From contig MU853189.1 in assembly GCA_033085395.1 (NCBI GenBank), positions 124,001 to 188,000 on the forward strand: a stretch of 64,000 bases of DNA. Direction: 5' to 3'. The position numbers and the translations under genes are program-made. Numbering within the stretch: the stretch's first letter is position 1; every line of letters begins with the position of its first letter. Below the pieces are notes generated by a model, which ran no database searches, was not told the origin of the DNA, and worked only from the letters and a program-made list of their open reading frames with translations. Source of the DNA: Xanthoparmelia taractica (lineage: Eukaryota > Ascomycota > Lecanoromycetes > Lecanorales > Parmeliaceae). This document shows positions 1 through 10,353 of the stretch, one piece after another.

Positions 1-420
1 ATCTTCTGAAGAAGGGCGACGAGGATTTAATGTAGCTTTCCCGCCTTGCCAACTCCACCACTCCGCTGACGTATGACATAGGTCCTTATCTGGAAGGTCC
101 CTCACCTCAGAGCAGAAATCGAAGACTCCTGCCGAAGGGCTGGAAGAAAAGGCTGACCGAAAAGAGTTGAAGTAAGCCCACAGTGACCCCCGAACTTCAC
201 CGTTCACTGACATACCCCGCAGGTCTTCATCTCAAAACCCGCCACAAAAGAGCACAGGACTTGGACTTATGCTTCCACCTCCATTCAAAGCGCCCGGAGG
301 CCAGCAGAAGAAGCAAACTCCGAAGTAAACCCACAACAAGCATGACTCTCACCACCAACTGACATATCACCCAGACATTCATCTGACAAGTCTAATAATC
401 CAAAGGAAGAGGTAGGAGCC
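1..420. other. 5' flank with diverged short repeats
   Basis: No gene is recognised. Three related blocks, centred near 66-95, 208-235 and 350-385, share the pattern CTGACxTA ... TTCATCT at about 140-150 bp spacing. They look like an old, diverged tandem repeat just upstream of the first gene. An upstream exon cannot be excluded. Confidence 0.3.
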
Positions 421-2739
421 ATGCCACGTCTGCTGAAAGGTGCAGCTCTTCTCCAGGAGATGGCGGACACGGCAAATCCACAGCAAGCCGAGGAAGACCG
501 TGCCAAGTTACTGATGGACCGTCTACCCCACGTTCAAGCGGCTTCTCGTCGTCTGCAGTGTCAACTCGAGATACACGGTGATGAGACTTGGCCCCTGCCA
601 CCACTACCGGACGATCGTAATCCATTCATACTCGAGACGAATGCGATGAAGATTCACGCTGCGCTGGAAAATTGCGCAGATTTTGCCGTGATGAGAGACC
701 GCGAGTCAGATAAACTTGAATTTCTTGATGTCGTTGTGAGGTTCCGTGAAAAACGCGTGGTGATGCCAGCCGATCAGGTCCCGAAGATCAGACTTACTTC
801 TTTCGAAGATGAAAAGAAAGCTAGCGAGGCCGAAGCGTCTAGTGCAATTGCACGTATGATGGATGAAGGTCTCCAGGAGCAGTTGAAAGAACTGGAGGAT
901 GAAGGCATGAGTGGTAAGGTTGGTGAGACTTTCACACATGACACTGCTAACCAAACTTCAGAAGTTCCTTCCACTGAAAAATCCCTGTTCCATAGCGCTG
1001 GCTCTTCCCCGGCGAACACCGCCGCTCAGACCAGTGAAGGAAGCATCATGGCAGCAAGTGGAGATGAGTCGTTGCCCGAGACCTCCGAAGGAAGCAGCTC
1101 GGTAGACACCGCGGAGCGAGAGCGGCGCGAGGAGTGGGAAGAACTTACGAGAGACCCTCATTTCATCGGCATCGGACCCTATGGAGTGCCCGAATACGAT
1201 GGACCAGGAACGCCGGACTCAGCCGATCGCTCGAACGTCACTGGTGGTACCCCGGAGTGGGTTTATAGAGAGAATGCCACCCCCAATCCGCACTACGACC
1301 GTGAAGGAAACTCGATACCCTATAACACGTCGACGGCCAGCAATGGCGACCAAGAGACGGGCACATCAACATACGAGACTGGTAGCTCCAACGCTGCTTC
1401 CCAACACATCCCAGCTGCTCTTGCTCCGCCCAGCCGAGAGCTTAGGGCCCTCTCCGTCCATGACAGTGAAGTAGGAGGGACGCAATCAATGATGAATGAC
1501 GGCATGGCGGCTCCCAACGCTAAAGACAAGGGCAAAGGCAGAGAGACAAGCCCTGGCGTTGGAGAGACGATGTCGGACGGTCCAGAGGCGAATAGTAAGG
1601 GTAAAGGCAAAGCAGCAAGCTCAACCCTTGGAAACAATTTTTTGTACGCTTCTCAGGATCAACCAAAGGAGCAGGCGGTTCCCAAACACCTCGGCAACGC
1701 TTATGCTGGCAAAGAGCGTCAAGGCAAGACGGGCCGGGAAATGCTCGACGTTGCAGCGAGCCTTCGTAACCATTCGCTCACATTTGTTCAGTCAAAGGTT
1801 AAGGAGCGTAACCCCCCAGTACCTCGGCCAGAAAACATGCCCAACACCTTGACTGAAGCGATCTGCAGCTACATTCCCTTGGAAGCGAAGTCAATCCTTA
1901 CACTGACTCTGGAGCGCGTCGATTCTCCGGTGCCATCTCCAACAGATCAGCGATGTATTCTTCTTAAACACTTTGAGGTTGGCCTTGATGGAGTCGAAGG
2001 TCTCTGTCAAGGTACCGCTAGGATCCCTGAGACCCCTGAAGTGACCGCCGAGCGAGAGAGGCGCGTTGGGAAACTGGGAACTTTCAAGCAAGGGGATGGG
2101 GGATTCTACAAATCGCTGAAGCGCGCACAGCAAAAGGAGCAGCAGTATGGCAAGGGCTACTGGTACTTTTTTGGTGTGAAGTTCAAGCAGACTGGGAAGG
2201 AGAGGAAGCTTAGAAAGGGTGGGAAGTGGTTTCTCTTTGGTGCTCCGATTGAAGCGGTCTACCACCTGGACATCAAGAGAAGCCAAGAAAACGTGAATAT
2301 CAAGCTTGGCGGAGGGTTCGACAAGTCTGGCAAGGTGAACCAACCGTTCTATGCCAATTTCAAACGTACGCACACTCTTTTCAGCAGAGGTGGTGCAGCT
2401 CCAATGGACATCTGGCTAGGTGGAGAAGACTGGGACGACGGTGTGTTCAAGGATATCAAGGCCGCAATGGCAAACAACGGACTGCGTGTCGGCTTCCTAT
2501 ATGCAAACATCCAGACCTTTACTCCCAGACCAATGGGCTTCCCAGCTGCCGGCAAGAATCAAGACGAAAAGAAGCGTAAGCAAGCCGGGCCGGATATGAC
2601 AGAGGAGGAGATGAAAGCCATGGAGAAGAGCATGAAGCCGAAGAAGTTGTCGGACGAGGCTATCGGTGGTATTCTTGCAATGAAAATCATCAACGACAGA
2701 GCCAAGCAGGACGCAGCATCGGGACACGTACCTTTGTAG
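421..2739 (+). CDS. Uncharacterised 772-aa protein
   Basis: This is a long single-exon reading frame from the first ATG after an upstream region without open frame, ending in TAG. The family is not recognised. The N-terminal ~170 residues are acidic and charged. Residues ~170-430 are Ser/Thr/Gly/Glu-rich low complexity with two lysine-glycine patches (AKDKGKGRE, NSKGKGKAA). Residues ~480-720 look more ordered and basic, with aromatic stretches such as YWYFFGVKF and GKWFLFGAP. There is no signal peptide or membrane segment. The length of the open frame and ordinary codon use support a real gene. The KGKG patches could suggest nucleic-acid association, but that is only a guess. Confidence 0.75.
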   Translation: MPRLLKGAALLQEMADTANPQQAEEDRAKLLMDRLPHVQAASRRLQCQLEIHGDETWPLPPLPDDRNPFILETNAMKIHAALENCADFAVMRDRESDKLEFLDVVVRFREKRVVMPADQVPKIRLTSFEDEKKASEAEASSAIARMMDEGLQEQLKELEDEGMSGKVGETFTHDTANQTSEVPSTEKSLFHSAGSSPANTAAQTSEGSIMAASGDESLPETSEGSSSVDTAERERREEWEELTRDPHFIGIGPYGVPEYDGPGTPDSADRSNVTGGTPEWVYRENATPNPHYDREGNSIPYNTSTASNGDQETGTSTYETGSSNAASQHIPAALAPPSRELRALSVHDSEVGGTQSMMNDGMAAPNAKDKGKGRETSPGVGETMSDGPEANSKGKGKAASSTLGNNFLYASQDQPKEQAVPKHLGNAYAGKERQGKTGREMLDVAASLRNHSLTFVQSKVKERNPPVPRPENMPNTLTEAICSYIPLEAKSILTLTLERVDSPVPSPTDQRCILLKHFEVGLDGVEGLCQGTARIPETPEVTAERERRVGKLGTFKQGDGGFYKSLKRAQQKEQQYGKGYWYFFGVKFKQTGKERKLRKGGKWFLFGAPIEAVYHLDIKRSQENVNIKLGGGFDKSGKVNQPFYANFKRTHTLFSRGGAAPMDIWLGGEDWDDGVFKDIKAAMANNGLRVGFLYANIQTFTPRPMGFPAAGKNQDEKKRKQAGPDMTEEEMKAMEKSMKPKKLSDEAIGGILAMKIINDRAKQDAASGHVPL

Positions 2740-3284
2740 CTACACTGACCATGTTAAGGTAGGTAGCTTCTATAGTCATCAGCGTTGTGGATTGCTAGGC
2801 AGATAGAATGAGAATGGACGCAAAAGTTCTTTAAGAGAATTGTGAAGGGATAACGGTCATCTCCCGCTTCATGTGCTTCACGTGGCAAGGCCTAGCAATA
2901 GAGTGAGATACACGATGTTAATCATATTGGCTGAGAGGGCCTAATCACTTCCCAGTAAGTGTGAAGATGATGATGGGTACATAGCAGGATACTTAAGAGG
3001 AGAGTGATGGAGTGAATACCTTAGGGTTGGGAGTTCAGCCTTATGGAGATAATGGATTCTCTTGGCGCGACGCACCTGGCCCAGACCCGCGTCATTTTCA
3101 ATGGCTGGACCACTATACTTAGCTGTTTACTACAAATGCCTTCAGCCTCTTCATCCCACCCGTATCTCACATTTTACACGCTTCTACATACATAGCACTC
3201 ACTATAGATTTTCTCCGGCGTTTCCAGACTCTTCACTTTCACTTGCTCTTCGAGACTACAACATACCGCAGCTTCAAACACTCC
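2740..3284. other. Intergenic, nothing recognised
   Basis: This stretch separates two genes on the same strand. It holds no supported ORF or repeat and must contain the 3' region of the upstream gene and the promoter of the Sds3-like gene. Confidence 0.5.
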
Positions 3285-4918
3285 ATGGCCTATTCGCCCT
3301 CACCGCACATTGCGAGTCTAGCAGTAGCTGGCAGCTCCTCTCGATTCAACCGGCTTTCACCATCTCCGCCTTTTCAACAACCCCTCTCAAAGCGAGACAA
3401 AAAGCGAAACGTCATGGAGAACCGCCTTGCCGAAATCAGCAGCTCTTTCGCGGAGAATCGCGACCACCTCTATCGCAAGCAGCTACAGGTCTTACAAGCG
3501 GACATGAACTATATTCAGGCTGCACGACTCTACGACAATGTACCGCTGGACGAGATCGGTGATGAAGGACCGGAGGAACCCAATACCAGCGCGGCTGCTA
3601 GCACAGCAGGCAGTCTTCGAAACGCCCACCAAGCCTATCTGAATGGCCATACGAGACTCGAAGCTCCATACAAGACTGGGCCCCAGACTGCTGAGTTTAT
3701 CCAAGAGATCAACGATGCTATGGAGCAAAGGGACGCTGATTTGACTACGCTCGTGGTATGCAAAAACTGCATCCGGCCCCAAGCCTAGCTACTCCTCTCG
3801 TCATAGCACTTATCCCTAACGTTAAACTGATGCAAATGTGTTATTAGTACCGCCATAACTTCCGTATCAGAGAAATACAGAAAGAACACATGTATCAGGT
3901 TGAGGTCGCATTGAAAGAGCATCGCCTCTTGACCGAGAACTTGCGCCAGCGTCTGATCCACAGCGTCAACCAGAAGAAATCGGCATTGCTCAAAGAGAAG
4001 GAAAAGCTTGATATTGCTGATACCAATGCGCTATTGTTCCACCCAAATCAATTCAGCATCAATAACTCCGCAAGCCCTGGAGGCCCGCAGAGCAATCGCA
4101 AGACCCGCCACGCTCGTCACCGACTCGAAGCTGAGGAACTTGAACCGGTCGGTGGGGTGAACAATAAGCGAAAGCGCAAAGTGCCGACGGACATTGAGAA
4201 TGGCTCACCTGGACCCGCTGGACGTGACACGGAGCCCATCAATCCACTCAAGGAAGCTAACGGCGGGCTTGAAGCTCACCAAATCTCTGCTCCACTCTAC
4301 TCAATCGATCGCCTTTTTTCCACTCGAGAGCTTGATCTAAATGTCCAACAGGCTTTTTACGATGTCATTGCGGAACGAAGCGCTAAGCGTCGTAGACTGA
4401 ATGCCGACAGCCAGACTAATGGAGCTTCCATGGATCCATTCTCTCATGCCATGAGCGACTCAGATGATGGTTTCCCGCAGCCTGAATATGGCGCAGACGG
4501 CGAAGCCGAAGACCTTTTGGCCACAACGGCGATGATGGAGCGGACCAACACTCAGATGTCAACACAATACCACACTACACGCTCTACTCGCAAGACGAAT
4601 CTCAGCAACAGCCAGTTCGCACGTGAGCAGCTCGGCGAACTTGCAGGCCGTGAAGCTGCAGTTGCTGTAATTGGAACCTATCATAAAGAGAAGAAGCGTG
4701 AGGATGAATACTCGCGTGCGCCGCCATTGAGTGAGATCGACGCGGAGTCCGACATGGCTTTGTACGAAGCAGCCATGAAGGATGATGACGCCGCTCGGGT
4801 GATGAATGAGAAGTTGTTGGATGAGGTGGTCGAAGAGCTGGAGGATCACATTAATACGCCAATCGAGGAGGGGGTCAATTCTTTCTGCCGGACCGATCTT
4901 GACGGGGAGATTGCGTGA
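3285..4918 (+). CDS. Sds3-like subunit of an Rpd3-type histone deacetylase complex
   Basis: Two exons, 3285-3755 and 3848-4918, are joined by a GTATGC...TTAG intron in phase 0 and encode about 513 aa. The N-terminal third has the Sds3-like pattern: a coiled region (NRLAEISSSFAENRDHLYR) followed by KQLQVLQADMNYI, then a second helix across the intron (REIQKEHMYQVEVALKEHR). Downstream are a basic patch with NKRKRKV and KRRRLN, probable nuclear localisation signals, and an acidic C-terminus. Sds3 family proteins hold the Sin3-Rpd3 corepressor together in the nucleus. The start is the first ATG in frame at 3285. Family assignment is fairly sure; which paralogue (Sds3 or Dep1) is not. Confidence 0.8.
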
Positions 4919-5347
4919 TTGTGATCAAAGCAAAGTCGCTACTATACGGTCCATGGGTGCATTCACGATACATTTCAGTAAGAAATTTGGTTGAACATGT
5001 TACAGAGACAAATTAATGCAGCATATAAATGCTCCGGTCGACAGCAGGCCATTGGGTTGAGGCTATTGGGAGTCTCATCGCAGCCACTTTCTTGGTCAAA
5101 TTCTAAGGTCATTCGCAGCATCAACTGCGGAATTCTAGGAGGGACATTTGGAGAGCAAAGCGTCATATCGCTATGATACCTATCATGCAATGGATCTCAT
5201 GCTCTTGTTCGCTACTGTCTGTAGCCTGCACATATTAAAGAAAAAGTATTCAAATATTGCTATGCCCTCTTTTTCGCTTAGACATTATGCCGTGAAACTT
5301 CGTCAAGTTATAGCACAAGACGTAAATACGTCCCTGCCACACCCCAA
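4919..5347. other. Convergent intergenic region
   Basis: This is the space between the 3' ends of the Sds3-like gene (plus) and the GPI15-like gene (minus). No ORF or repeat is supported; it should hold both polyadenylation regions. Confidence 0.5.
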
Positions 5348-6202
5348 TCACTCTTTCGGCTCATACAAGCACTCCCTTGCCCCCCTCCACACCTCCTCCA
5401 CAATCGCTCTGCCCGGTAGTAGATTCTACACGACATACCTCCGTCAGCTTCTAGTACTCCCAAAGCGCTCCACCCTACAAACCCGCCATCCCGTACGCAA
5501 AGAAACGGCTATCCACTCACCGGAAACACAACCACGACCTCCCCTTCCCCCTCCACTATGACCGCAAGGTAATACCTCACCTCGAACCCCCTGAACGCTT
5601 CATGTATGAAGATGTCGCGGATCTGAGACGTGGGTATGAAGCGCGTGTCGCTGGGTATGAGGTAGGAGGAGGAAAGGGTGGTGGTTTGGATGCCGAGGGT
5701 GCGGAGTATTAGGAGGGATTCTTCTGGAAATGAGAAATGTGGGGTTAGCTGGGGGTGGGTTGGTGTTGGGAGGATTGTAAGAGTGTTGTGGGCGTTGGAT
5801 TGGTTTTCGGGGAAGAGTGGTGGTGGTGGTGGAGGAGGAGGAGGAGGAGGAGGAGGAGGAGGAGGAGGAGGAGGAGGAGGAGGAGGAGGAGGAGGAGGAG
5901 ATACCAGTATGGAATCTGCGGAATACGAGGAATAGAGCTGTGAAGGCCAGGGGCCCCACTTGCACCCATGGGTATTTCGTCAGGTATGTGGATAGTGAGG
6001 TAAGTTGCGGGGAGGAAGGTTCGAATGCTTTGGTGAAGAGTACCAGTAGTGTTGCGAGTCCGATTAGGATCCTGGCGAGTAGGAGGAAGTAGTGGAGGAA
6101 GTGGGATGCGAAGGTCTGGCGGGGGGAGGCGGTGGAGACGGTGTATGATACTGTGGAGGGCGAGGGGCGGAAGGTGTTTAGGTGAGGGCGCGTTGTTAGC
6201 AT
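5348..6202 (-). CDS. GPI15: GPI-GlcNAc transferase subunit PIG-H / Gpi15
   Basis: Exons (minus strand) are 6202-5905, 5723-5521 and 5425-5348, giving 192 aa with phases 1 and 0. The N-terminus carries two hydrophobic segments (about residues 34-57 and 76-92). The PIG-H domain follows: EESLLILRTLGIQ, then DTRFIPTSQIRDIFIHEAF, VRYYLAVIVEGEGEVVVVFP, and, after the second intron, NLLPGRAIVEEVWRGAREC. PIG-H is part of the ER-membrane complex that adds GlcNAc to phosphatidylinositol, the first step of GPI anchor synthesis. The first intron contains a long (TCC)n tract; read as coding it would give a false poly-serine protein and lose the PIG-H domain. The gene is divergent from the Hub1-like gene, with 218 bp between the two starts. 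Confidence 0.9.
5826..5901. repeat. (GGA)n / (TCC)n microsatellite
   Basis: About 25 near-perfect GGA units on the plus strand, TCC on the minus strand. It lies wholly inside the first intron of the GPI15-like gene, directly after the GTATCT donor. Confidence 0.95.
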
Positions 6203-6420
6203 CGGCGACAGCTTGGATAAAAGTACATCGTCAGTGATGAGGCTACGATAGGCCTTACGGAAGCTTCGAGGCTCTTGCTTGCGGAGACAACGAGCGGACT
6301 TCTGATAGGGCTAGGATCAGGAACAGGTTTAGCGCGGGCGTCAATACTTGCCCATTGTTTTGCGCCACTTACCGTAGGTAGGCAGGACATCTCCAATCAG
6401 CAACTTCGTCCCCACCAACT
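6203..6420. promoter_or_regulatory. Shared divergent promoter, GPI15 / Hub1-like
   Basis: 218 bp separate the two divergent ATG codons, so both genes must be driven from this interval. No TATA box is evident. Confidence 0.5.
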
Positions 6421-7302
6421 ATGCCACCCTCACGGTCTCGGTCCCGGTCGCCTTCCCCTTACTCTCGCAGGATGGCCCTCTCCGACCATCGTGAGACCCG
6501 CACTAGAAGCCGCTCTCCGCCCCGAAAGCCCGCCTACTCGCCCTCTCCTCCTCGCAGAGCCCGCTCACGAAGCAGATCTCCGAGACGGAGACATGATGAT
6601 AGACCTAGGAAGTCAGGCGGTGGGTTTCGGTGGAAGGAAAAGCCACGGTATGAAGATGACTACAGAGATAGAAGGGACGAGAGGAGATTGGAGAGGGGGT
6701 ATAGGGAACAAGAGAGGGAGAGGCCGAGGCAGAGATCGCCTGATCGCAGGGATAGCGGGAGAAGGGAGAAAGACAGTGACGTGGAGAAGAAATTGGGGAG
6801 GGGAAGGGATGTCGAGGATAAATTCGGAAAGATGGATGATGCGCCAGACAAAGATGGAGATCGCTTCAAGAATGGAGACAAACCGCCCGACAAGCCCAAG
6901 AAAGAAAAGAAACCCGCAATAACATCAACGGGGGAGCCGATGATTGTCGTCAATGTCAATGACCGCCTTGGTACTAAGGCTAGCATTCCGTGCATGGCTA
7001 GTGACCCGATAAGTATGTATCAACCCACCAGCTCGGATCAGCCTGCGACAAAGAGTAGAAGCTGATTTGCTGGCTTGTATAGGATTATTCAAAGCACAGG
7101 TCGCAGCAAGCATTGGCAGACAGCCGCATGAGATTATGTTGAAGAGGCAAGGGGAGAGACCTTTTAAGGATCAGCTTACGCTGGAGGATTATGGGGTCAG
7201 TAATGGGGTGCAGCTGGATCTGTAAGTTCACACCAACTTTGCGTGGTTGATTAGAGGATGGCTAGCTGACGGTGTCATAGGGAGGTCGATACGGGTGACT
7301 GA
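6421..7302 (+). CDS. RS-domain protein with C-terminal Hub1/UBL5 ubiquitin-like domain
   Basis: Exons 6421-7012, 7083-7221 and 7281-7302 (phases 1 and 2) encode 250 aa. The first ~115 residues are Arg/Ser dipeptide-rich (SRSRSRSPSPYSRR) and basic; ~115-175 are charged. The last ~75 residues match the Hub1/UBL5 fold: MIVVNVNDRLGTKASIPC, then ASIGRQPHEIMLKRQGER, PFKDQLTLEDYGVSNGVQL and a short end EVDTGD instead of the usual Tyr-Tyr. Hub1 is a small modifier that binds spliceosome proteins such as Snu66 without conjugation. Here it is carried at the end of an RS protein, which fits a direct splicing role. The gene is divergent from GPI15. Confidence 0.88.
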
Positions 7303-7625
7303 GGAGTACATATTTGGTGCCCTGCTATCAGCATCTGGGTTACGTGTGTTGGGCGTTGCGGGATGCAAATGGGTGATACCTGGGGCAAGTGCATCAGAAA
7401 ATCCAAAGATTCGATAAGATGGATGACTAGCATGATTGATAGACTTGAAGTCTGCTTTTTCTCCATCCCCAACATTGATAGGTGTCGGTATATCAGATGA
7501 CGATAAGTAAGTCCATTGAACTTGAAAAGCATTGACCACGATAGAACGCCTCAACGACCACCTTCCACCTGAGGTTCAAGCTCACACACCCCGACGTTTG
7601 ACCCATTCACTCAACATATTCTACC
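7303..7625. other. Intergenic, nothing recognised
   Basis: No supported coding frame or repeat lies between the Hub1-like gene and the small secreted candidate on the opposite strand. Confidence 0.4.
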
Positions 7626-7949
7626 CTAAGCAGTTTCAATCAAACCGTTCCCCTTCCTTTCACTCATCGAGGACACCTCTCCAGGAGGGGCTCTCCGCAA
7701 TCCATCACATTCATAATGCGTTGTGGGCGGGCTAGACGCAACCACAACGCAGTAGTCACATCCTATTCTTTCGCAAAAGGCGTGTCCATCGGGGCTACCT
7801 CCGGGACAGGCGACCATGCCGCAGTGTACATCCGAGCGAAGGGCTTGCAGAAGTGTAAGGGCAGGAGAGGTTGGCGGAGCCGGGAGAGCGAGTGTAAATG
7901 CCGATAATGTGGAGAGAGTAAGAAGCATGGAGGTGTGGGGATAGCGCAT
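7626..7949 (-). CDS. Putative small secreted cysteine-rich protein
   Basis: This is a 107-aa frame, or 100 aa if the second Met at 7928 is used. It begins with a hydrophobic signal-peptide-like stretch (MLLTLSTLSAFTLALPA) and has six cysteines in the mature part (CGMVAC, FC, GCDYC, EC) spaced like disulfide-linked small secreted proteins. No family is recognised. It could be an effector-like or surface protein. The short length and absence of introns make it a moderate-confidence prediction only. Confidence 0.45.
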   Translation of the reverse strand: MRYPHTSMLLTLSTLSAFTLALPAPPTSPALTLLQALRSDVHCGMVACPGGSPDGHAFCERIGCDYCVVVASSPPTTHYECDGLRRAPPGEVSSMSERKGNGLIETA

Positions 7950-8667
7950 TTTCGGCTAGGAGGTGATATAGAGAGGGATCTTTTGCCAGGGAGATTGTTT
8001 CAAGTACTATTATTGATCGAGGAGCTGATGTCAAAAAGGCGGTTTGGTGGTTTTCCTAAGCTATTCTGTGTTTTATATAGATGTGATCGCGCACAGCCCT
8101 CTCTGTTTCCAGCTTCTCATTCGCCCGTCCAATGTCAGGCATTTTGAGCTCATACAGGACCCGAAATGAACGGCTTGGTGCAGCGAAGTCTCAAGAGACA
8201 AAATATACCAAGTGAACGAGGGAGTAGACCAGTGTTTTTCGAGCGCTAAGCTTCCTGCGTTAGAGTTCTCCACAAAATAGATCATGAGCGAGACAGGAAG
8301 GGGAATAACCGGGGAACGGAGAAGTATTCACCCTGGTTGTCTGAGATGTAGCATCTCAGGTACTGTTCCTTGGTATTGACGGTTGGCCCATCTTGAGCGC
8401 GGGATGCGTGAAAAGAGATCAAAGCGACAATTTGGATCAGAAATGCGGATTGCCATGTTGGGCCCGATTTTTGTGCACGGTCTGCATCAATAGTATTAGT
8501 CTCCGCGGATCTTCACCCGCAGTATCTCCATCTAAGCCTGCTTGTAACCGTGGTGCGCTTGCAACTTTTGCACCCTTTTTCCGAAACCTGGCCGATAATT
8601 CTAACGGAAAGAGGGCGAAGTGCAGCTCAGTGAAGACATCGCAACCGACAAGAAATAGAAAAAATGG
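7950..8667. other. Intergenic, nothing recognised
   Basis: Only short overlapping frames without family resemblance are seen here. It holds the upstream region of the small secreted candidate and the 3' region of the Mak32-like gene. Confidence 0.4.
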
Positions 8668-9859
8668 TCAACCATGAACCAGTCGCGCTCCATACGCTTG
8701 AAAGCGAGCGGAAACATCTGCACCATTCCAAAGTTCCGTGCCATCTTCTGACGAGCTCAGCATAGGCACGCCGACCTGCTCCACTACAAAGCTGGCGGCG
8801 ACGTTGCCGGCGCAGGCGGCAAAGATGGCATCATCAGAACCCATCAGGAGACCGATTGTAAGAGCTCCTAGGAAGGCGTTGCCAGCTCCTGTAGTGTCGA
8901 CTACTTTGGATGAGCAGGCGGTAGCTTCGACCTTGTCCTGAGGCGGATAATAGGCAGGCAACCGTTTCTGCTCAGTGCGGCTTTTGACGAAGCAACCTTG
9001 GTCTCCTGCACGTACTACGATTGCTCCTTGCGGAGTGCGTTCAATGTCTTGAGAGGCGAAGAATGGAGCGCACAGATCCTCGAAGAAGCTTTCGTCAGGT
9101 GTTGACGGTACTTCCTTACTTACAATGCGAGCAAGCTCGATGTGATTCGGCGAGAAGACATTGACTGATTGCATAGCTTTGATAAATGCTGGTAAGTTTT
9201 CTGGCGTACACGAATAGGATTTTGGCTCCCAGACCACAATTGGCCGAGTGCTAAGACCAGCTGCCTTTCGTAGCTCCTGCAGCTGAGTGGTTTGCTCGAT
9301 GATTTGGATGGGATCGACAAAGAAATGAAAACTGTGGGAGCTCAACAGGCGTTTGTCATGCAAATGCTCAGGCTGAACGGTCAGAGTCGGAGTCATGTAT
9401 TGGAAGACTTTGGCTTCATGGTAAATGCGTAGTCAGATCCTCAGCGCTCTAGCCTGGTGGATGTGGAGGCATTACTTGCAAGGGTTGAGTCCAGATATTT
9501 GAGCTGGCCTCTAGTAGATAAACATCTTCTCTCTTGGATGACTGACAATGTCATACCCCAGGTCTCTAGCTGCCTAAGTGTTTGGTGCGGGAAGTCGTAG
9601 CCAGTGCGAATGGTCCAGCCGACTTGAGTGGATAGATTCTTGGGGAGGAAGAGGCGCGCGCCAAGACTAGCTATACCTGTCATTATCTTCGTCGTACCTA
9701 TACGGAGTACAGGCTGGCAAATCCTATATCTTTGCCTTTACCGTAACAGCCGGAGCCACCCATGACATTCTCAACTACCTTTCCGCAGGGCAAGTGGACT
9801 TCGTCCAGGATGAGCATACCAAGGGATGTGAAGCTGACGGGCTCTTCTATATACCCCAT
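8668..9859 (-). CDS. Mak32-like PfkB-family protein
   Basis: Exons (minus) are 9859-9742, 9676-9476 and 9413-8668, giving about 354 aa. The N-terminus (SFTSLGMLILDEVHLP, ENVMGGSG) joins across a 65-bp intron to GIASLGARLFLP, the glycine-rich PfkB start. A second 62-bp intron links LKYLDSTLA to TKVFQYMTPTLTV. The C-terminal signature reads DTTGAGNAFLGALTIG, where the usual catalytic Asp of DTxGAGD is Asn, as is usual for Mak32-type proteins. Yeast Mak32 is needed for a killer-toxin double-stranded RNA; the biochemical role is unknown and kinase activity is doubtful with Asn. The alternative start at 9994 is less likely. Confidence 0.82.
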
Positions 9860-10353
9860 TGCGCTGTTTGCCTTGTGGAGCAGCATAGGAAAGCAATGAT
9901 GATTGCCTATGGCTTGTAAGTCACAGAAAGCAGCAGTTGTGAAATATGATATGAGGGATTCGGGGATGTAGAAAATACGCGCTATTTGACTCACGGCGAT
10001 GGCGCGCCAAGGGCGGAAGAATTCTGAAAATTTTATGACCAGCTTTTCAAATTTTTGTAACAGGATTTATTTCTTCCACAATGAAAGCCTTCATATCTGT
10101 TTTCCTGCTTCCTGCCTATACTGGTAGACCATTTCTTATGCACAGTATGCTTCTCTAACAGCTTTAATCAAACCCAGTGATCCTTGTCCGGGTTTTCACA
10201 CCGCAAGACTGTCCTCTGGATCCGAGTCTCCCCCAATTCAATTACTATCTGTTCTCAGAAGATTGTACTGCCACACCGAAACTGTTTGAGAGTCAATTCT
10301 CCTCCATCAGTCCGTAAACGCTTTGATACAGTACTCTACACACTTGGGCCAAG
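9860..10353. promoter_or_regulatory. Divergent intergenic region, Mak32-like / PRPP synthetase
   Basis: 494 bp lie between divergent start codons and contain pyrimidine-rich stretches near 10050-10080. No specific site is identified. Confidence 0.4.

Noticed and set aside
5600..6202. Single-exon protein with a poly-serine tract
   Set aside because: It reads through the (TCC)n repeat in an intron; splicing recovers the PIG-H domain in correct phase.
9441..9994. Two small minus-strand genes upstream of a kinase fragment
   Set aside because: They are the first exons of the Mak32-like gene.
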